A stretch of 64,000 bases of DNA from Coenobita brevimanus (Eukaryota > Arthropoda > Malacostraca > Decapoda > Coenobitidae). Positions 45,851 through 59,749 of the stretch are shown here, piece after piece; the first letter of the stretch is position 1, and each line of letters begins with the position of its first letter. The translations under genes and the position numbers were made by a program. A model generated the notes under the pieces. The model had not been told where the DNA came from. It did not search any database and saw only the letters and a list, made by a program, of their open reading frames with translations. The DNA lies in assembly GCA_032717465.1 (NCBI GenBank), contig CM064655.1, forward strand, positions 15,798,902 through 15,862,901, read 5' to 3'.

Positions 45851-46640
45851 ACAAATTGGCGATGCCAATCCTCTTCTTTAATGACTGAAGACAATCATGC
45901 CCATCATCATCTTCAACAACTGAAGACAATCATGCCCATTCTCTTCTTCAGTGACTGAAGACAAGCGTGCCCATCCTCTTCTTTGATGACTAAAGACAAT
46001 GCTCACCCTCCACTTGTTCTTCTATGACTTAAGGCAGGCATGCCCATCCTCTTCTTCAAAGACTTAAGATGACTATGCCCATCCTCTTCTTCCTTCAACA
46101 ATTGAAGACAACCATGCCCATCCTCTTCATTCTTATTCTTCAATGACTGGACAGCCATGCCCATCCTCTTTTTTCTTCTTCAATGACAATGCCAATCCTC
46201 TTCTTATGATGACTGATGACAACCATGCTCACCCTCTTCTTTCTCTCTTCTGTGACTGAAGATGACCATCCCCATCCCCTTCTCTCTTTGATGTCTGAAG
46301 ATGACCATACCCATCCCCTTCTGTCTTTGAGGACTTAAGACGACCATGCCCATCTCCTTCTCTTTGATGTCTGTGGACAACCATGCCCATCCCCTTCTCT
46401 TTGATGTCTGAGGACGACCACGCCCACCCCCTTCTCTTTGATGTCTGAAGTTGACCATGTCCATCCCCTTTTCTTTGATGGCTGAAGACGACCATGCCCA
46501 TCCTCTGCACTTTTTGGTGACTGAAGACGACCATGCCCATCCTCTGCACTTTTTGGTGACTGAAGACGACCATGCCCATCTTCCTCTTTGGTGGCTGAAG
46601 ACGACCATGCCCATCCTCCTCTTTGGAGCCTGAATATGAC

Positions 46641-48870
46641 CATGTCTTTAATGCCTAAAGACAACCCCATTTTGGTGCCGAGACAACCATGCCTTTTCTT
46701 TTTTCTTCTATAAATAAAAACAGCCACAATCATCCTCTTCTCTCCCATAGTGACTAAGTTATGCCTGTTCTCTTTTGCTATATCAAACCATGCTCTTGCT
46801 ACTATGATAACATAAGAATGTCCAACCTCTCATCTTATTTTGATTACTGTACTCATCCACCTCTTACTTGATGGCTACACAACCAAGTCCAACCTCGTCT
46901 TTCACGGCTTTAAATGATCATACTGCACTCATCCACCTTCCTCCTTCAATGACTGAACACCAGTCCAATTGCTTCTCCTTCCAATAGCTCGAGACATCCC
47001 TGTCCACACTCTTCTGAACACAACTCTTGGACTATCTCCCTTCCTTCCTTCACTAGTTCGGGGAAAAAAATCTGATGACTCACTACAGCCTTGATCTTGG
47101 GTTGCTTGTCTAATGAAGGATATGTCCCATCCTACATTATGATTCATGAAGGCAGCTGTATTCCCCCCCCCCCTTACCCATACTCCTCCCTGTTGGGTGA
47201 AGATGGTTGTCATTACCTCTTAGCTGTACATGACCATGCCCACAACTCCACTCTGATAACTAAAGACACATTATCTTGTGACAACTGTAGATGGCCTGGC
47301 TCATCCTCCAATCTGAGTGAAGGAACAAAAGACATATCTACAGCTGTAGATGCCCATGCCCATAATCCTCTTTTGATTCTCTCTCGTTTAATTATACTGT
47401 AATGTTTATCTTCCAGTTTTAATGACCAATGCTTATTCTCATTTGGATAACTTAACCATCCCCATCTTAGTTTTTTTTTTTTTTTCCAAACATTCTCATC
47501 AATGTCTTGCATTCCTTGCCCATCCCTTCTTTCTCCCAATTCTATATTTTCTTTCTCCCGTTACTGAATACGACATCTTCACTTGACATTACCGTGCCTG
47601 TCCTCTTCATAACTGTATCTAACCCCTCTTCTGATGGTTAAGTAAGGAATGCACGTTGTCTTCTCAAGACAATCAACTATACCCATCTGCTATCCTTCTT
47701 TCACAACTGAAAATAATTTCGCTGGTACTAAAATTGCACTCTATAATATTATCACCAATACCAGATTCTTCTCTGTGAACTGGAGATTACAATGTTTGTC
47801 TTTATTGACTGATAACAATCATTCCAGTCATTATCTGGTGAATGAATCACACTATACCCACAATTCTACTCAGAGGATTGCATCAATGAAACCGAATTTT
47901 CTACCCAAACAGATGAATGCATGCCTCTCTCTTTTAAAAGATGGCTGTAGATGTCGATGCCATCTTCTGAACTTTGATGATACCCAGCAGCTTTTCACCG
48001 ACGACAGGCCAACCATGCCCATAACTTTCTCCATGACCACAGATGATTATATTTTCCAATGATGACAGCAAGCTACTGCTCCCTCTTTCACTGATGAGAG
48101 CAAGTTACTGCTCCCTCTTTCACTGATGACAGCAGATAGCCATTTCCTTGTTTGTATTCCTGCAAGTGACCATTTCCTCCACTGATGATTGCAAGTGGCA
48201 ATTTCCTCCATCACTGATAAAAGGTAATTTTTCCTTTGATAACACCACACGACTATTCCTGCCTTACTGATAACAACACACGAAATTATATGATTATTTC
48301 TTTCTCCAATTACAAGTGCAGATGACCACTGCTTTCTCCAATAATGACGGCAGATGATCATTCCTTTTTCCACTAGAGCAGATGATCCACCAATGACTGC
48401 TAATAACCATTCTGTATTTTATTTTCCTCTGATGACTGCAGATGATTATATCATTTTCCACTGACCATCATTATGATTACTTCATTTTCCTCTGATTTCG
48501 TCATCTGATGACCGCATAGCTAAGGCCATTTCCTCTACTGATGACAGCACATAACCATTATGTTTCCTTTGATGACTGCACATTGCCATTTTTCCTTTGA
48601 TGACAACAGATGATCATTAGTTCATTTATTCTTGACTGCTCACAACTAGTTTTCCTTTGATGACTGCAGATGAGTTTCCTTTACTGATGCTTCCCAACAA
48701 CCATGCCCCTCTTTTACATTTGCTCAAGATTGTTCTCCTCTGATGACTGATGACAACATCCTCCACTGATGATTCCCAGTGACCATCCCCTTTCCCTTTT
48801 TTTCAACATAAGTAGTCTCTCAGGGTTTCAGAACTAAAGATTATGCACTCATTGAAATCAAAATCTGAAG
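46641..48870. repeat. degenerate minisatellite tail
   Basis: Scattered GATGACTG(C)A, CCATGCCCAT and TTTCCTCTGATGAC phrases at irregular spacing continue the array in decayed form. There is a T15 run at about 47470. No gene is seen. Confidence 0.65.
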
Positions 48871-50990
48871 ATGAATGATGTCATATTTCCAATCATTTCA
48901 TATAAACATCAAAACCATACCAGCTGGTAAACAGTTCACTGTGACTGAAAGTCACCGATCCATGTTTGTCATCGACGACCCTACAAATCCAAATCTTCCT
49001 CGGTACTTCACAGATGCAATGTTTAAGGAATGTGCTCCATATAACTTCAACAACTGAAAATAACACATACAAGAACAAAAGTCAGATTACAAATAATCTT
49101 TCCAATGGCAAATACACAAATTATGATGCATTTCACATAAAATCACTTACAATTTAAATGTACATAAAGGCTAAAAAAGTTTGTAATTATTTCCAATTAA
49201 ACAGAATTTTGTAGGTACCTATCCATAAATATACACAGTACATAGTCTACAGCAGTTAGTACAATATCCAAATTTAAAAAATTTCAGTCTAGTAAAGGAA
49301 AATTACAAAATATTGTACAATAAAAAGATCAGTCACTTTCAAAACTGAACTGATTTTGTATGGCAAATCTGAAAATGTTATAGTTTTTTATATTAATAAA
49401 CAATATACAATATATATACAATGTTAAACCCTGCACAAAAATGTTACAGGGTCAAAAGCATCAAAGTTACAGTAAACTGCTAACTGCTCAGGTCACTCTA
49501 CCTTCACATGTTCTCTCTCCATAAGCACACAGTATTCAATTCTGAAGTCAACATATCTTAATTAGCTGTTTATGCATATAATCCTACAAGGCATCTGTAA
49601 AATTACCTATGAACTTTATTTTGGACAATTCTAAAACAGTGTACACATACAATCATACAATAATATTAGTAATGATACCCTATTATGAACTTTTTGGAAA
49701 AAAAAAAAAAAAAAAAATTGCAACTGTGCCCAAGTCAGCTTGTTCTGCCTTCCAAGCATCCACTTAAGCATGTCAGAAAAAATATTATAGATGTACAATA
49801 CATGCAGCATTTTACAGTATGCCAAGATGAACAGGAATATCTATTTTCAAAAAATCTTAATAGACTGGCAAGAAAGAAAAAAAAGGCCCCAGTTCCATGT
49901 TTTCAGGGGTAAATCTTAATATTTTATTATAACCCATACCTTACTCATAAAAAGAAAATCCCATTTCAATTTTTTTTTTTTTCTTATTTAATAAGCAACA
50001 TGTCCATACTCAACTTTCACAGACTTCAGTTCCAGCGTACCAGTGCAACCATTTACTGTATTTGCCAATCTTACGAAAAACTTTTCCTCCATGATTTACA
50101 GCAGTAGTCACAGTTGTTTGGCATATAATGATCAGTGATATTAAACAATATCATAGTTTAAAAAATATCATAGTTTTACTAATAGAGAGAGAGGGAGAGA
50201 GAGAGAGAGAGAGATTATTCAGCCTCCTTTGTGCTCCAGGAATGTATACAGATTCAACTCCACAAAGCATATTTCCATTATATATCCCCAGTGACACTTG
50301 TCTGGCACTATGGTAGAGAGAAAAAAAAAAAAAAAAAAAATATCATCTGTTCATGAGTCTTTCTTGGTACTCAAGGATTATTATTATCAGTCATGTATTC
50401 AGATTATAATCCATAAAACATTAGTTCCATCATATGCTCCCAGTGCACCACATTTTTCCTCGTACAGAATAATAAACAGTAATTCAATTTATCCAGAAAA
50501 ATTTTCCACTTACTCTTACAATCTGGTCAGGCTTCCTTTACCATCCAGAGTACTTGAATAGAAGAAAATCACCCAGAGCAATATTGTGTGTATCAGACTT
50601 TCTCTGTAATCTTCCCCAACCAATAATTATTATCCATGTGTGCAGATTCAAATATGAAACATTAATATTTACATCATGGCATACTCCCAATGCACCACTC
50701 CCTCCCCCCACCTCATGGACTGTAATGGGATTTATCCATAGTCTGATTTTAAGTTAATTTTAGGGCATTTTAGTTAATCCCTTCAACCTCACATAGTTGT
50801 CTTTCACCACTAGGATACTTGCCTAAGCTCAATTAATGCTTGTATCACCAAAAAATTGAATTAACTCCATTCGATTGAAGGGGTTAATTTTATCATTGTA
50901 CACAACTACCAAAGATATACTTCATTATGCCAGATCACCTTTTTAAAAACTATGTATTCAAAAGAACACTGTACTGTATAATACACACAC
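48871..50990. other. AT-rich, no gene; short microsatellites
   Basis: Homopolymers lie at about 49700, 49970 and 50320, and a GA run at about 50185-50215. Frames are short and biased; none is recognised. Confidence 0.55.
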
Positions 50991-51021
50991 ACACCATATT
51001 ATATATATATATATATATAAT

Positions 51022-51072
<51 letters not shown>

Positions 51073-51266
51073 TATGTATAATATACATATATAAAATATA
51101 CATATAAAATATATAATATACATATAAAATATACATATAAAATATATAATATACATATAAAATATACATATAAAATATATAATATACATATAAAATATAC
51201 ATATAAAATATATAATATACATATAAAATATACATATAAAATATATAATATACATATAAAATATAC

Positions 51267-51315
<49 letters not shown>
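50990..51315. repeat. TA microsatellite with 33-bp sub-repeat
   Basis: An AC run and TA runs flank five units of about 33 bp made of ATATACATATAAAAT and TAATATACATATAAA phrases (about 51095-51262). Confidence 0.95.
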
Positions 51316-51318
<3 letters not shown>

Positions 51319-52929
51319 CGAATTAACACTATCCTCTGTTTAGTTCATTTTCTTTGCACTCTTCCCCATGCAATAATTATCTGCTATCTTGCAAGAATCA
51401 AGTCCATTCCCAATGTTCCTTCACTACATACAGGTATTGTTAGACATGTTCAGTTTCCCGTTACCAGTATGAATTTCAGACGTAATATGATTTACTGCCC
51501 ATAGTGGTAATATGTTTTGCTGCTGAAGTTTGAAATCTGTTTAAGACAGTTCAAATTTTTCTGTCATATATGCCACCACGGGTGTAGGTCAGTGTTCTGG
51601 TCAACAGCATCTCATCTCAGTCTCTACATTTCACATGGGATAATATCGAAATGGCAATTATAAAGATTTTCAGCTGTTTACCTTGTCAGCTAAGGATGCG
51701 AGAATATTCTTCTGCTGCCTAGCCTAAATTCCTAGCAACCTTAGGTTGCTTGTCTCCAAACACCTGCAAATGAGATTACCAACGGACTTTGCATCCAAGT
51801 ATCATTGACAATAAAAAAATTTCCTTCATTATCTTACCATACTATGAGCACAATTCCCTGCATTACCTTAATGAATGAATAATGGGAAAAGCTGGCACCA
51901 AGCCTTGAGAGATGCTACGTGGCACTAAGGTAACAAAGAAGCAAGGACAATTCAATCAGATGCAAAATATGCAGAGCAGAAAAAAAAAGAATGTTTGAAG
52001 TAGGAAAAGTAGGAGAGTCACCAAGGAAATCAGCAAGAAAAGAGGGATGGAGTAATAAAGAGGAAGGGAAAAGCAGAGCAACGGATGTAAAGTTTTCATG
52101 CTATAAGTTTAGGTAGTGGCCAGTGGCACCCATCATCCTCTTGGACAATGTAGTGTTGCCTTTTTTTTTTTCTTTTTTTTTTTTTAATAGGTCTATCGCT
52201 CTTTTTTTCTGTCTGTCCTTCCTCCCATCCTTCCTGTCATTCATCACTATTTCCATTCCACATGGCTGTACACTGAATGATAAATGGTTTCCTGTCACTT
52301 GCAACACTAGATGGTAACCATATAGCGAAATAATGGTGCAAAATGAAGCCTACAATGGTGCCCTGGTTAATTAGGTGATTCAAAAGTAGCATTCACCCAG
52401 TAACAAAACCTCCACACTAATCCCTGCACCTCAATGTGATAAGGCGCTGATGGTCGCATGGATACAATGATTCATTAAATGGGACTGCCCTACAGGGGCA
52501 GATGCTTGCCTGCAGGTGATGGGTCCACTCTATCAGACTGAGGCAGCACAACAGCATCATGCAATGCCCTCAATGTAGATATCCCATGAAGTACCCCACA
52601 GTGTCACAATATCATACTATTTCTGCAGTCAATCACATGTTTTCAATAGTGTGCTTTACCACTATACCCCATCCTTTAAAACTGCAGATAAATCGAGTGG
52701 TAGTGTCCCATAAAATTCTCTCTTCAGTAATCCCAACCGAACATCAGCTGGGCGTGGCATATTTAGCCGATCCCCATCAAAAAATACAGTATTAATTCCC
52801 TACACATATACTGATACTGCCCCCAAATGACACTCCAACTGTAACTCCATTGTAGTTAATCTTTCTGTCATCCCAACCATTCATACTGTAACAAATCCAG
52901 CTATCATCCTCACCATGATATATTAAGCT
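51316..52929. other. no gene seen
   Basis: Mixed-composition sequence with a T-rich run at about 52158-52186. No repeat or coding signal that I can support. Confidence 0.5.
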
Positions 52930-55390
52930 GTTGTCCCCATCATGAATTTCGCAGAATGACCTGCCAATTTGTTGTCCCTGCCACGAAACCTGGCCGTCTG
53001 CCATCCTTGTCATGGCACCTGCCCGTCCATCTTCCTCGCCACGACGCCTGCCTGTCTGTCCTCCCCGCTGAGACACCTAGACGTCCATCGTCTCCGCCAT
53101 GGCACCTGCCCGTCCATCTTCCTCGCCACGACGCCTGCCTGTCTGTCCTCCCCGCTGAGACACCTAGACGTCCATCGTCTCCGCCATGGCACCTGCCCCT
53201 CCATCCTCTCCGCCACGACACCCGCCTGTTCGTCATCCCGCCATGACACCAGCTCATCTGTCATCCCATCGGGACACCTGCCCATCTGCTGTCCCCGCCA
53301 CGACACCTGCCCATCTGCTGTCCCCGCCACGACACCTGCCCATCTGCTGTCCCCGCCACGACACCTGCCCATCCATCATCCCCGCCGTGACACCTGCCCG
53401 TCCGCCGTCCCCGCCGTGACACCTGCCCGTCCACCATCCCCGTCACGACACCTGCCCATCTGCAGACTCCACCATGACACCTGCCTGTTCGTCGTCCCCG
53501 CCATGTCACCTGCCTGTTCATCGTCCCCGCCATGTCACCTGCCTGTTCGTCGTCCCCGCCATGTCACCTGCCTGTTCATCGTCCCCGCCATGACAGCTGC
53601 CCGTCCATCATGACGACTGTCCATCCATTGTCCCCACACCAACACCCACCTGTTGGTATTCCCAGCCACATCTGCCTGTTCGTTGTCCTCACCATACCAC
53701 TTGCCTGTCCATCATTCCCACCATAATACCTGCCCCATCACTTGTTCCTGCCATGATATCCACCCATCTGCTGCCTCTAGCTTTATCTGCCCACCTGTCA
53801 TCCTGCTGCAATTGCGATGTTCATCTGCCATCCTGTAAACATGTGCTCTGCAACAGCCCAATCATGACCTGCCCATCCACCGTCTCCAATGCAACACTTG
53901 CCCATCAGCCACAGCCTCCACTGGTACACACACTCACCTATCACCTCCACCACCACACGTCCATCCACAGTGTCTACTGTAACACCCAATCAACCAGTCT
54001 CTGCCATGACACCTGCCCATCAGTTGTCTCCACTTCAACATCTGCCCATCAGTTGTCTCCACTTCAACATCTGCCCATCAGTTGTCTCCACTTCAACATC
54101 TGCCCATCAGTTGTCTCCACTTCAACACCTGCCCGTCACTCATCTCCACTTCAACACCTGCCCATCAGTAGACTTCACTTCAACACTTGCCCATCAGTAG
54201 TCTCCACTTCAGCACCTGCCCATCAGTAGTCTCCACTTCAGCACCTGCCCATCAGTAGTCTCCACTTCAACACCTGCCCATCAGTAGTCTCCACTTCAAC
54301 ACCTGCCCATCAGTAGTCTCCATTTCAACACCTGCCCATCAGTAGTCTCCACTTCAACACCTGCCCATCAGTAGTCTTCACTTCAACACCTGCCCATCAG
54401 TAGGCTCCACTTCAGCACCTGCCCATCAGTAGTCTCCATTTCAACACCTGCCCATCAGTAGTCTCAACTTCAACATCTGCCCATCAGTAGTCTCCATTTC
54501 AACACCTGCCCATCAGTAGTCTCCATTTCAACACCTGCCCATCAGTAGTCTCCATTTCAACACATGCCCATCAGTAGTCTCCATGACACCTGCCCATAAG
54601 TTGGCTCCTGTAGTCTCCTCCATGACACCTGACCATCAGCAGTCTCCTCCATGATGCCTGCTCATCTGTCGTCTCCTCCATGACACCTGCCCATCTGTTG
54701 TCTCCATGATGCCTGCCCATCTGTCATCACCATGGTACCTGCCCATCCGTTGTCTCCACCACAATACCTGCCCACCTGTCATCACTGACACCTGCCCATC
54801 CATCATACCCATCAAAACAGCTGCCCACACCCAGTCTCCATCACAATACCTACCCATCCAATCTCATCACAATACCTGCCCATCCAATCTCACCACAATA
54901 CCTGCCCATCCTATCTCACCACAATACCTGCCCATCCTATCTCACCACAATACCTACCCATCTTATCTCATCACAATACCTGCCCATCCAGTCTCATCAC
55001 AATACCTGCCCATCCAATCTACTTCACAACATCTGCCCATCCATTTTCCATCATAACACCTGCCCATCCACTCTGAATCACACTTGCCTATTCAGTTTCC
55101 ATCACAACACTTGCCCATCCAATCTCCAACACAATGCCTCCTCATCTGTCCACTGTAACACCTGCCCATCTGTTGTCCCCATCATAACATCTACTCATCT
55201 GTCATCCCCAACACAAGACACCCATCCACTACCTCCACTGTGACCTGTCTGTTTGTCACATACATCGACATACCCATTTGTCTCCATCAACACCTGAGAA
55301 GCCAAGTCCTGCTCATCATGTACTCAGATGTTCTCTCTCCCATAACCTGGAACCATGACCCACCGATTTGTCCAGGCTGCGGTGCCCAAG
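52930..55390. repeat. 26-30-bp minisatellite array
   Basis: It has three zones. 53000-53620 has 30-bp units (CCGCCACGACACCTGCCCAT). 54000-54600 has 29-bp units (CAGTAGTCTCCACTTCAACA, CCTGCCCAT). 54840-55030 has 26-bp units (CTCACCACAATACCTGCCCA). All keep ACCTGCCCATC. An exact-looking 84-bp duplication lies near 53030-53190. Long frames here are repeat shadows. Confidence 0.95.
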
Positions 55391-56196
55391 CTGACCTGAG
55401 TGAAAAGAGAAATAAATAAATTACTCATACCATATAAAATCTATCTATTGTATATGTATGAAGAACTAAATATATGACAGTTATTCATACATACTACACC
55501 TACAACATTTAATACAATCCAAATATACCCATAATACTCTTCAGCAAGATTATCTGTCCCACTTTAAGCCACGTGCTTCCAAAGGTCCCACATCAAACCA
55601 AAAATGTATTTAAAAAAAAAAAAAAAAAAAAAATCCCCTTACAGTACAATATACTTTCAAATTCAATTTCTCAATAAGGTAACACAAATTAGACTAACAC
55701 AAACCTTATCGTATCCTGTACTGTTATCTGGCTCTCACGTAAGGCATAAGAACTTGCACTTCTATTAAATTGCTCTTTCCATCTTCTTAATGTCACTTAT
55801 TATTCTTCACTGAAACCAAAGTCCTGTAGCAAAGTGCAGAAATCTCCGTAACTGTCAATGTCAAGACACCAATGAACTTGATCACAACATGGTCGTGCTG
55901 CTGCATGGACGGTACAAACTATGATCAAGCTGACGAACACTTTGTTCCACAGCGGTGTTTATGCTGTTATGCCATTACAAAATTTTAGTTTGTCACACAG
56001 ACCTGCACTTCAATCAATATATAAATAGTTATATAGCCAGTGACACTGCAACACACAATACATATCCAAACGATTTTACTTGAGGCTGTCACCATCCTCT
56101 TCCATAAAGGTCATCCTGTTAGAAATGAGATTACTCATTACTACACTGTTAATCTAAAATAGTCTTATACCACTAAAATACAAATAAAATCACTAG
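55391..56196. other. no gene seen
   Basis: AT-rich with an A-run at about 55612-55633. No repeat or frame of interest. Confidence 0.5.
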
Positions 56197-56496
56197 AGCT
56201 TACATTAAAATAATAATAATAATTAATAAAATAATTAATAATAATAATCATCATCATCATTGTCATCGTCATCATGAATCATCATCCAGACCTCCTTTCC
56301 CACCCTAGGGCAAGGTGAGGAGTAGCAACATCCAGACAGCCCAAGTTTGCCCAATTCAATAGGCCATGCTTCCATTGGGCAAACTTGGGCTGTCTGGGCA
56401 TTACTGCTCCTCACCCATCCCTAGGGTAGGAAAGGAGGTCTGGATGGTGGTGGTGATGATGATGATAATGATGACGATGATTACTTTAATGTAAGC
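56197..56496. mobile_element. 300-bp hairpin MITE
   Basis: The two halves are reverse complements: AGCTTACATTAAA at the left end and TTTAATGTAAGCT at the right, with CATCCAGACCTCCTTTCC, CTAGGG and CAGCCCAAGTTTGCCCAAT in the arms around a short loop near 56350. The ATC/GAT-rich part between differs in copy number. No target duplication is resolved. Confidence 0.85.
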
Positions 56497-56563
56497 TAAT
56501 ATGTACGATAATATCGATAACAATAACCTCAGTGTATCAACAAATGTATGCATGATGTCATCA

Positions 56564-56682
56564 AAAAGCTTATCAACAAACACTACTGATCTTCAGCAAA
56601 CTATAACATACCTCTAAGTTAAAAAAGCTTATCAACAAACACTACTGATCTTCAGCAAACTATAACATACCTCTAAGTTATA
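56564..56682. repeat. 59-bp exact tandem duplication
   Basis: AAGCTTATCAACAAACACTA to CATACCTCTAAGTTA occurs twice in a row with a period of 59 bp. Confidence 0.95.
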
Positions 56683-57029
56683 TCTGCAGTTTGATGATGC
56701 CATGGATCTCTCATGCCTTAAACAGATCTATCATATGGGATTCATGCTCATAATACAATGAGTCCTTTTGGTAATGTTACATTACAGCTGTCTCACATGT
56801 ACTGTATATTACTTGGAGGAAATGTCCCACCCACTTTCCCACTCATAAGAGTGACCTGCCTTTGCAATAAGAAATTTATCTGGTACACTTAAGTTACACT
56901 AAGCAATGATAGGGCCAATTTGTGAAATGCAAGGCAGTTTCCTCCAAGCTTACATAACCATATCGCCAGCCCAGTTTCCCAGTGTTCACAAGGGTTGGGG
57001 AGACAGAAGTTTTTAGATCAGTAAACTGG

Positions 57030-57046
57030 GTGTGTATATATATACA

Positions 57047-57084
<38 letters not shown>

Positions 57085-57280
57085 ATAAAATAATTTGGTT
57101 TTACACCAGGTATCCCCAAAGGGCTAAGGCGTTGCCTCAGGGTAGAGGACTTTTGGATTGGAGCGTGTAGCATTTTATGACCGGAGGCCCTTCCTGATGT
57201 CTACAAATGACCCTTGGGTGGATTTGATCCTTCAACCCTTCGGTCAGAGTGGAACGCTCTAACCCACTGAGCCACGGCTG

Positions 57281-57320
<40 letters not shown>
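57030..57320 (-). mobile_element. tRNA-derived SINE between TA microsatellites
   Basis: On the minus strand from 57281: TGGCTCAGTGG (A box, 57264-57274) and GGATCAAATCC (B box, 57220-57230) match RNA polymerase III promoter consensus. The body has GGAAGGGCCTCCGG and TAAAATG, then TTAGCCCTTTGGGGATACC. TA repeats lie on both sides (57040-57078 and 57283-57320). Confidence 0.8.
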
Positions 57321-57321
<1 letters not shown>

Positions 57322-57982
57322 CAATTATCACAATACTAAACGTATATAAAGCAAGCAATTATTTCCACTAAATGGGACAACAAACATGATACTGCATATA
57401 CAAACCATTTTAGTAGATAACATCAAGCAAAAGGCTTATGTACACATAATACATGCAACTTTACTCTTCTGTATGCTCTTTAGAACAATGTAAGATTAAG
57501 TTCAGTAAGTACGGAATATGCAGTCATTACACAATAAATACAGTATTTCAAAGACAGAACACAAAAGTGACAGCAATGTATCACCAACTCATGAATACCA
57601 GTCGAGACAAGCACTGCCATCAACATTAGCAACATTAGCAAAGTACAAGGGAACCAATAATGTAGTAAATTCAGAGTTACCGAGTCAAAAGAACTTGAAA
57701 CACTAGGATCAGAAACATCAAATGAACAGCAGCAACAGAATTCCACACACAATTAACATTACCAATAGCCGCATAAAAACCAAACCAGAATCAAGACATA
57801 AATATCAAACTGCTCCAAGATTATTACAATATCTGAACTACATTTGATTTACATGTACTTATAAGAATATGACTGAAGAAAAATGAAATCTGCAAGATTT
57901 AACAAAAATTATATGCCTAAGCATGCACAATACATCAGATACAGACCTTATACCATAAATGAATCTAACAACATACACTCAG
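57321..57982. other. no gene seen
   Basis: AT-rich, with short frames only. Confidence 0.5.
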
Positions 57983-58183
57983 TTTTTTTTCATCGAGGCG
58001 AAGATGCACTTGACAGGTTGGTGATGACTGGCCGAATGCAACATGTCCAAATAACATTGTTGTATTTCAGAGAATTATTGGTAATTACTGGTAATTATCT
58101 GACATACAATGATGTTATTTGGACGCGTTGCATTCAGCCAATCATCACCAACCTGTCAAGAGCATTTTCGCCTCAATAAAAAA
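57983..58183. mobile_element. 200-bp hairpin MITE
   Basis: The left arm (CGAGGCGAAGATGCACTTGA, GGTTGGTGATGA, TCCAAATAAC) and right arm are reverse complements with about ten differences; the loop is around 58085. Poly-T and poly-A ends pair with each other. Confidence 0.85.
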
Positions 58184-59749
58184 CAGAGTATAAATACCCA
58201 CACACAACAGATACACAGTCAAATTTCATATCAGCCATAATTCACATGAAAAACAGCTATATTCTAGTATGTTCTGACCACGGGTTACTTTATAACATTT
58301 ACTGTTTACAAAAACAGTGCATTATTATTTCTAGTTTTCTAAGTAGCCATTACATAACCTGCCGAAGGTTATGGGTCCTTCTGAAATACATTAAAAACGA
58401 CAATGTACATTTTCATTCATCGGCAATCTTAATACAGCATTGCACTGTATGCTCTTAGCCAAAAATTACAGCAACAAATTTAGTTCCATGAAAAAATATC
58501 TTCAGGAATACAAAGATTGCATTTAAGGCCAATTTTTGAGCTTTGAATAATGGTAGGCAGTTGCAACAAACTGTATTACAGTAGAGTGGTCCAGCAATGT
58601 GACTGAATACTCACTTACAAATAAGCACTGCAAATTTTGAGATGAGCAAGGTCCGAGATGTGAAGCTACCATCAGTGCAAAGGGACGACAGAATGAAGGA
58701 TGCCCAGTAAACTACATCCACGAAGCGCCCATAATTGCAGTACCTATCAAAGAGAGGTAAGCAACCTACCCTAACCTAGCTTTCCATGTTGCAATCACGA
58801 ATGATAGTGAGCACAAATTTACAGTATATATCAGTATACCATTAAGATTCGGCAAAGTCCAGTCTTGAAAATGCGAAGACTTACTGGCCATCGATTTAGA
58901 TTTAAATTTTGAATAAATCGTAGGAAGATGCAGAGAAAAAAATAGCACAGAAATCCAAGGTTATGACTGAGTACTCTCACCCACTGATGGGCACTTCATA
59001 ATGGATAAGTTATGTCGGAAGTGCAAGGGGAAGAAAAAAGCCCAGCAAACATCAACGACACATTCTTCAAAGATATTTAAGAAACCTAATCTAACCTGAT
59101 GCAATATTTTTTTTACAAGCTGCAATGAGGAATGACCTATTGCAAATGAATCAAATGGACTCCACAGTCTTAACAATCAAAATACTAAAAGTTTAAACAA
59201 GATCTGAGGAAGCTGTTATTCAAGGCAAAAAATAGTAGACTAATCTGTAATCTCTCAAAACTACAGTACCTGACAGTAGTCTGAATACCTTGGTGAAATC
59301 TAACTAGTGTAAGCATACTATGGCAAACATGGTACATACTGGAAGAACAGGAAGGCAACTTGCCCTTGGTCATTTCATCTTCACAGGATGCCCGAAGTAC
59401 AAAGTCTTCTCCCACTTGTTATGGACGTACTGCATACTAAAACGGATGCCTTTAACCAACATCACAGGTGCACCATGACTTGCCTTTGTGAACACATTAA
59501 GGTTCCTTATCCTAACTTAACCTAATCATCTTTAAAAATCCAAGAAAAATAAGACTACTGTACAGAAGTTTTGTTTTTACTAGTATAATAAAAGATTAAT
59601 TTTAAAACAGTACTGGAGAGGTATATACAAATCCAATTTGTTGAGGTATATACAAATCCAACTTGTTAGGTATATACAATTGCATTTTTTTTTTTTACTA
59701 GTATAATAAAAGAGTAATTTCAAATTATATAAAAAGCCAATTTGTCTTA
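58184..59749. other. no gene; possible decayed satellite units
   Basis: 58620-59540 has phrases such as CAACCTACCCTAACCTAG, AACCTAATCTAACCTGA and CTTATCCTAACTTAACC at about 330-bp spacing, which may be diverged units of the next satellite. Confidence 0.45.

Larger units (their letters stand above)
35990..46640. repeat. large 32/42-bp minisatellite array
   Basis: About 10.6 kb of tandem units. The basic 32-bp unit reads GACTGAAGACGACCATGCCC then (A/G)TCCTCTTC(G/A)GT. A 42-bp form has ten extra pyrimidines (TCTTTCTTCT) after TCCTCT. A 34-bp form (TAACCGAAGATAAGTCCATCC plus TTTTCTTCTTCGG) occurs at 40967-41133 and 42540-42670. The minus strand of the unit has no stop codon in any frame, so arrays look like long ORFs of up to 380 codons. 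It fades at both ends. Confidence 0.97.

Noticed and set aside
35990..46640. Regular 32-bp repeats as a CRISPR array
   Set aside because: Units are directly tandem with no unique spacers, no cas genes, and the surroundings are eukaryotic transposons.
48875..49057. 60-codon plus-strand frame
   Set aside because: Short, AT-rich, no recognisable motif and overlapped by a similar minus-strand frame.
52969..53613. 214-codon frame rich in HLP and ICRPRHDTC phrases
   Set aside because: Translation of 30-bp minisatellite units; no independent support.
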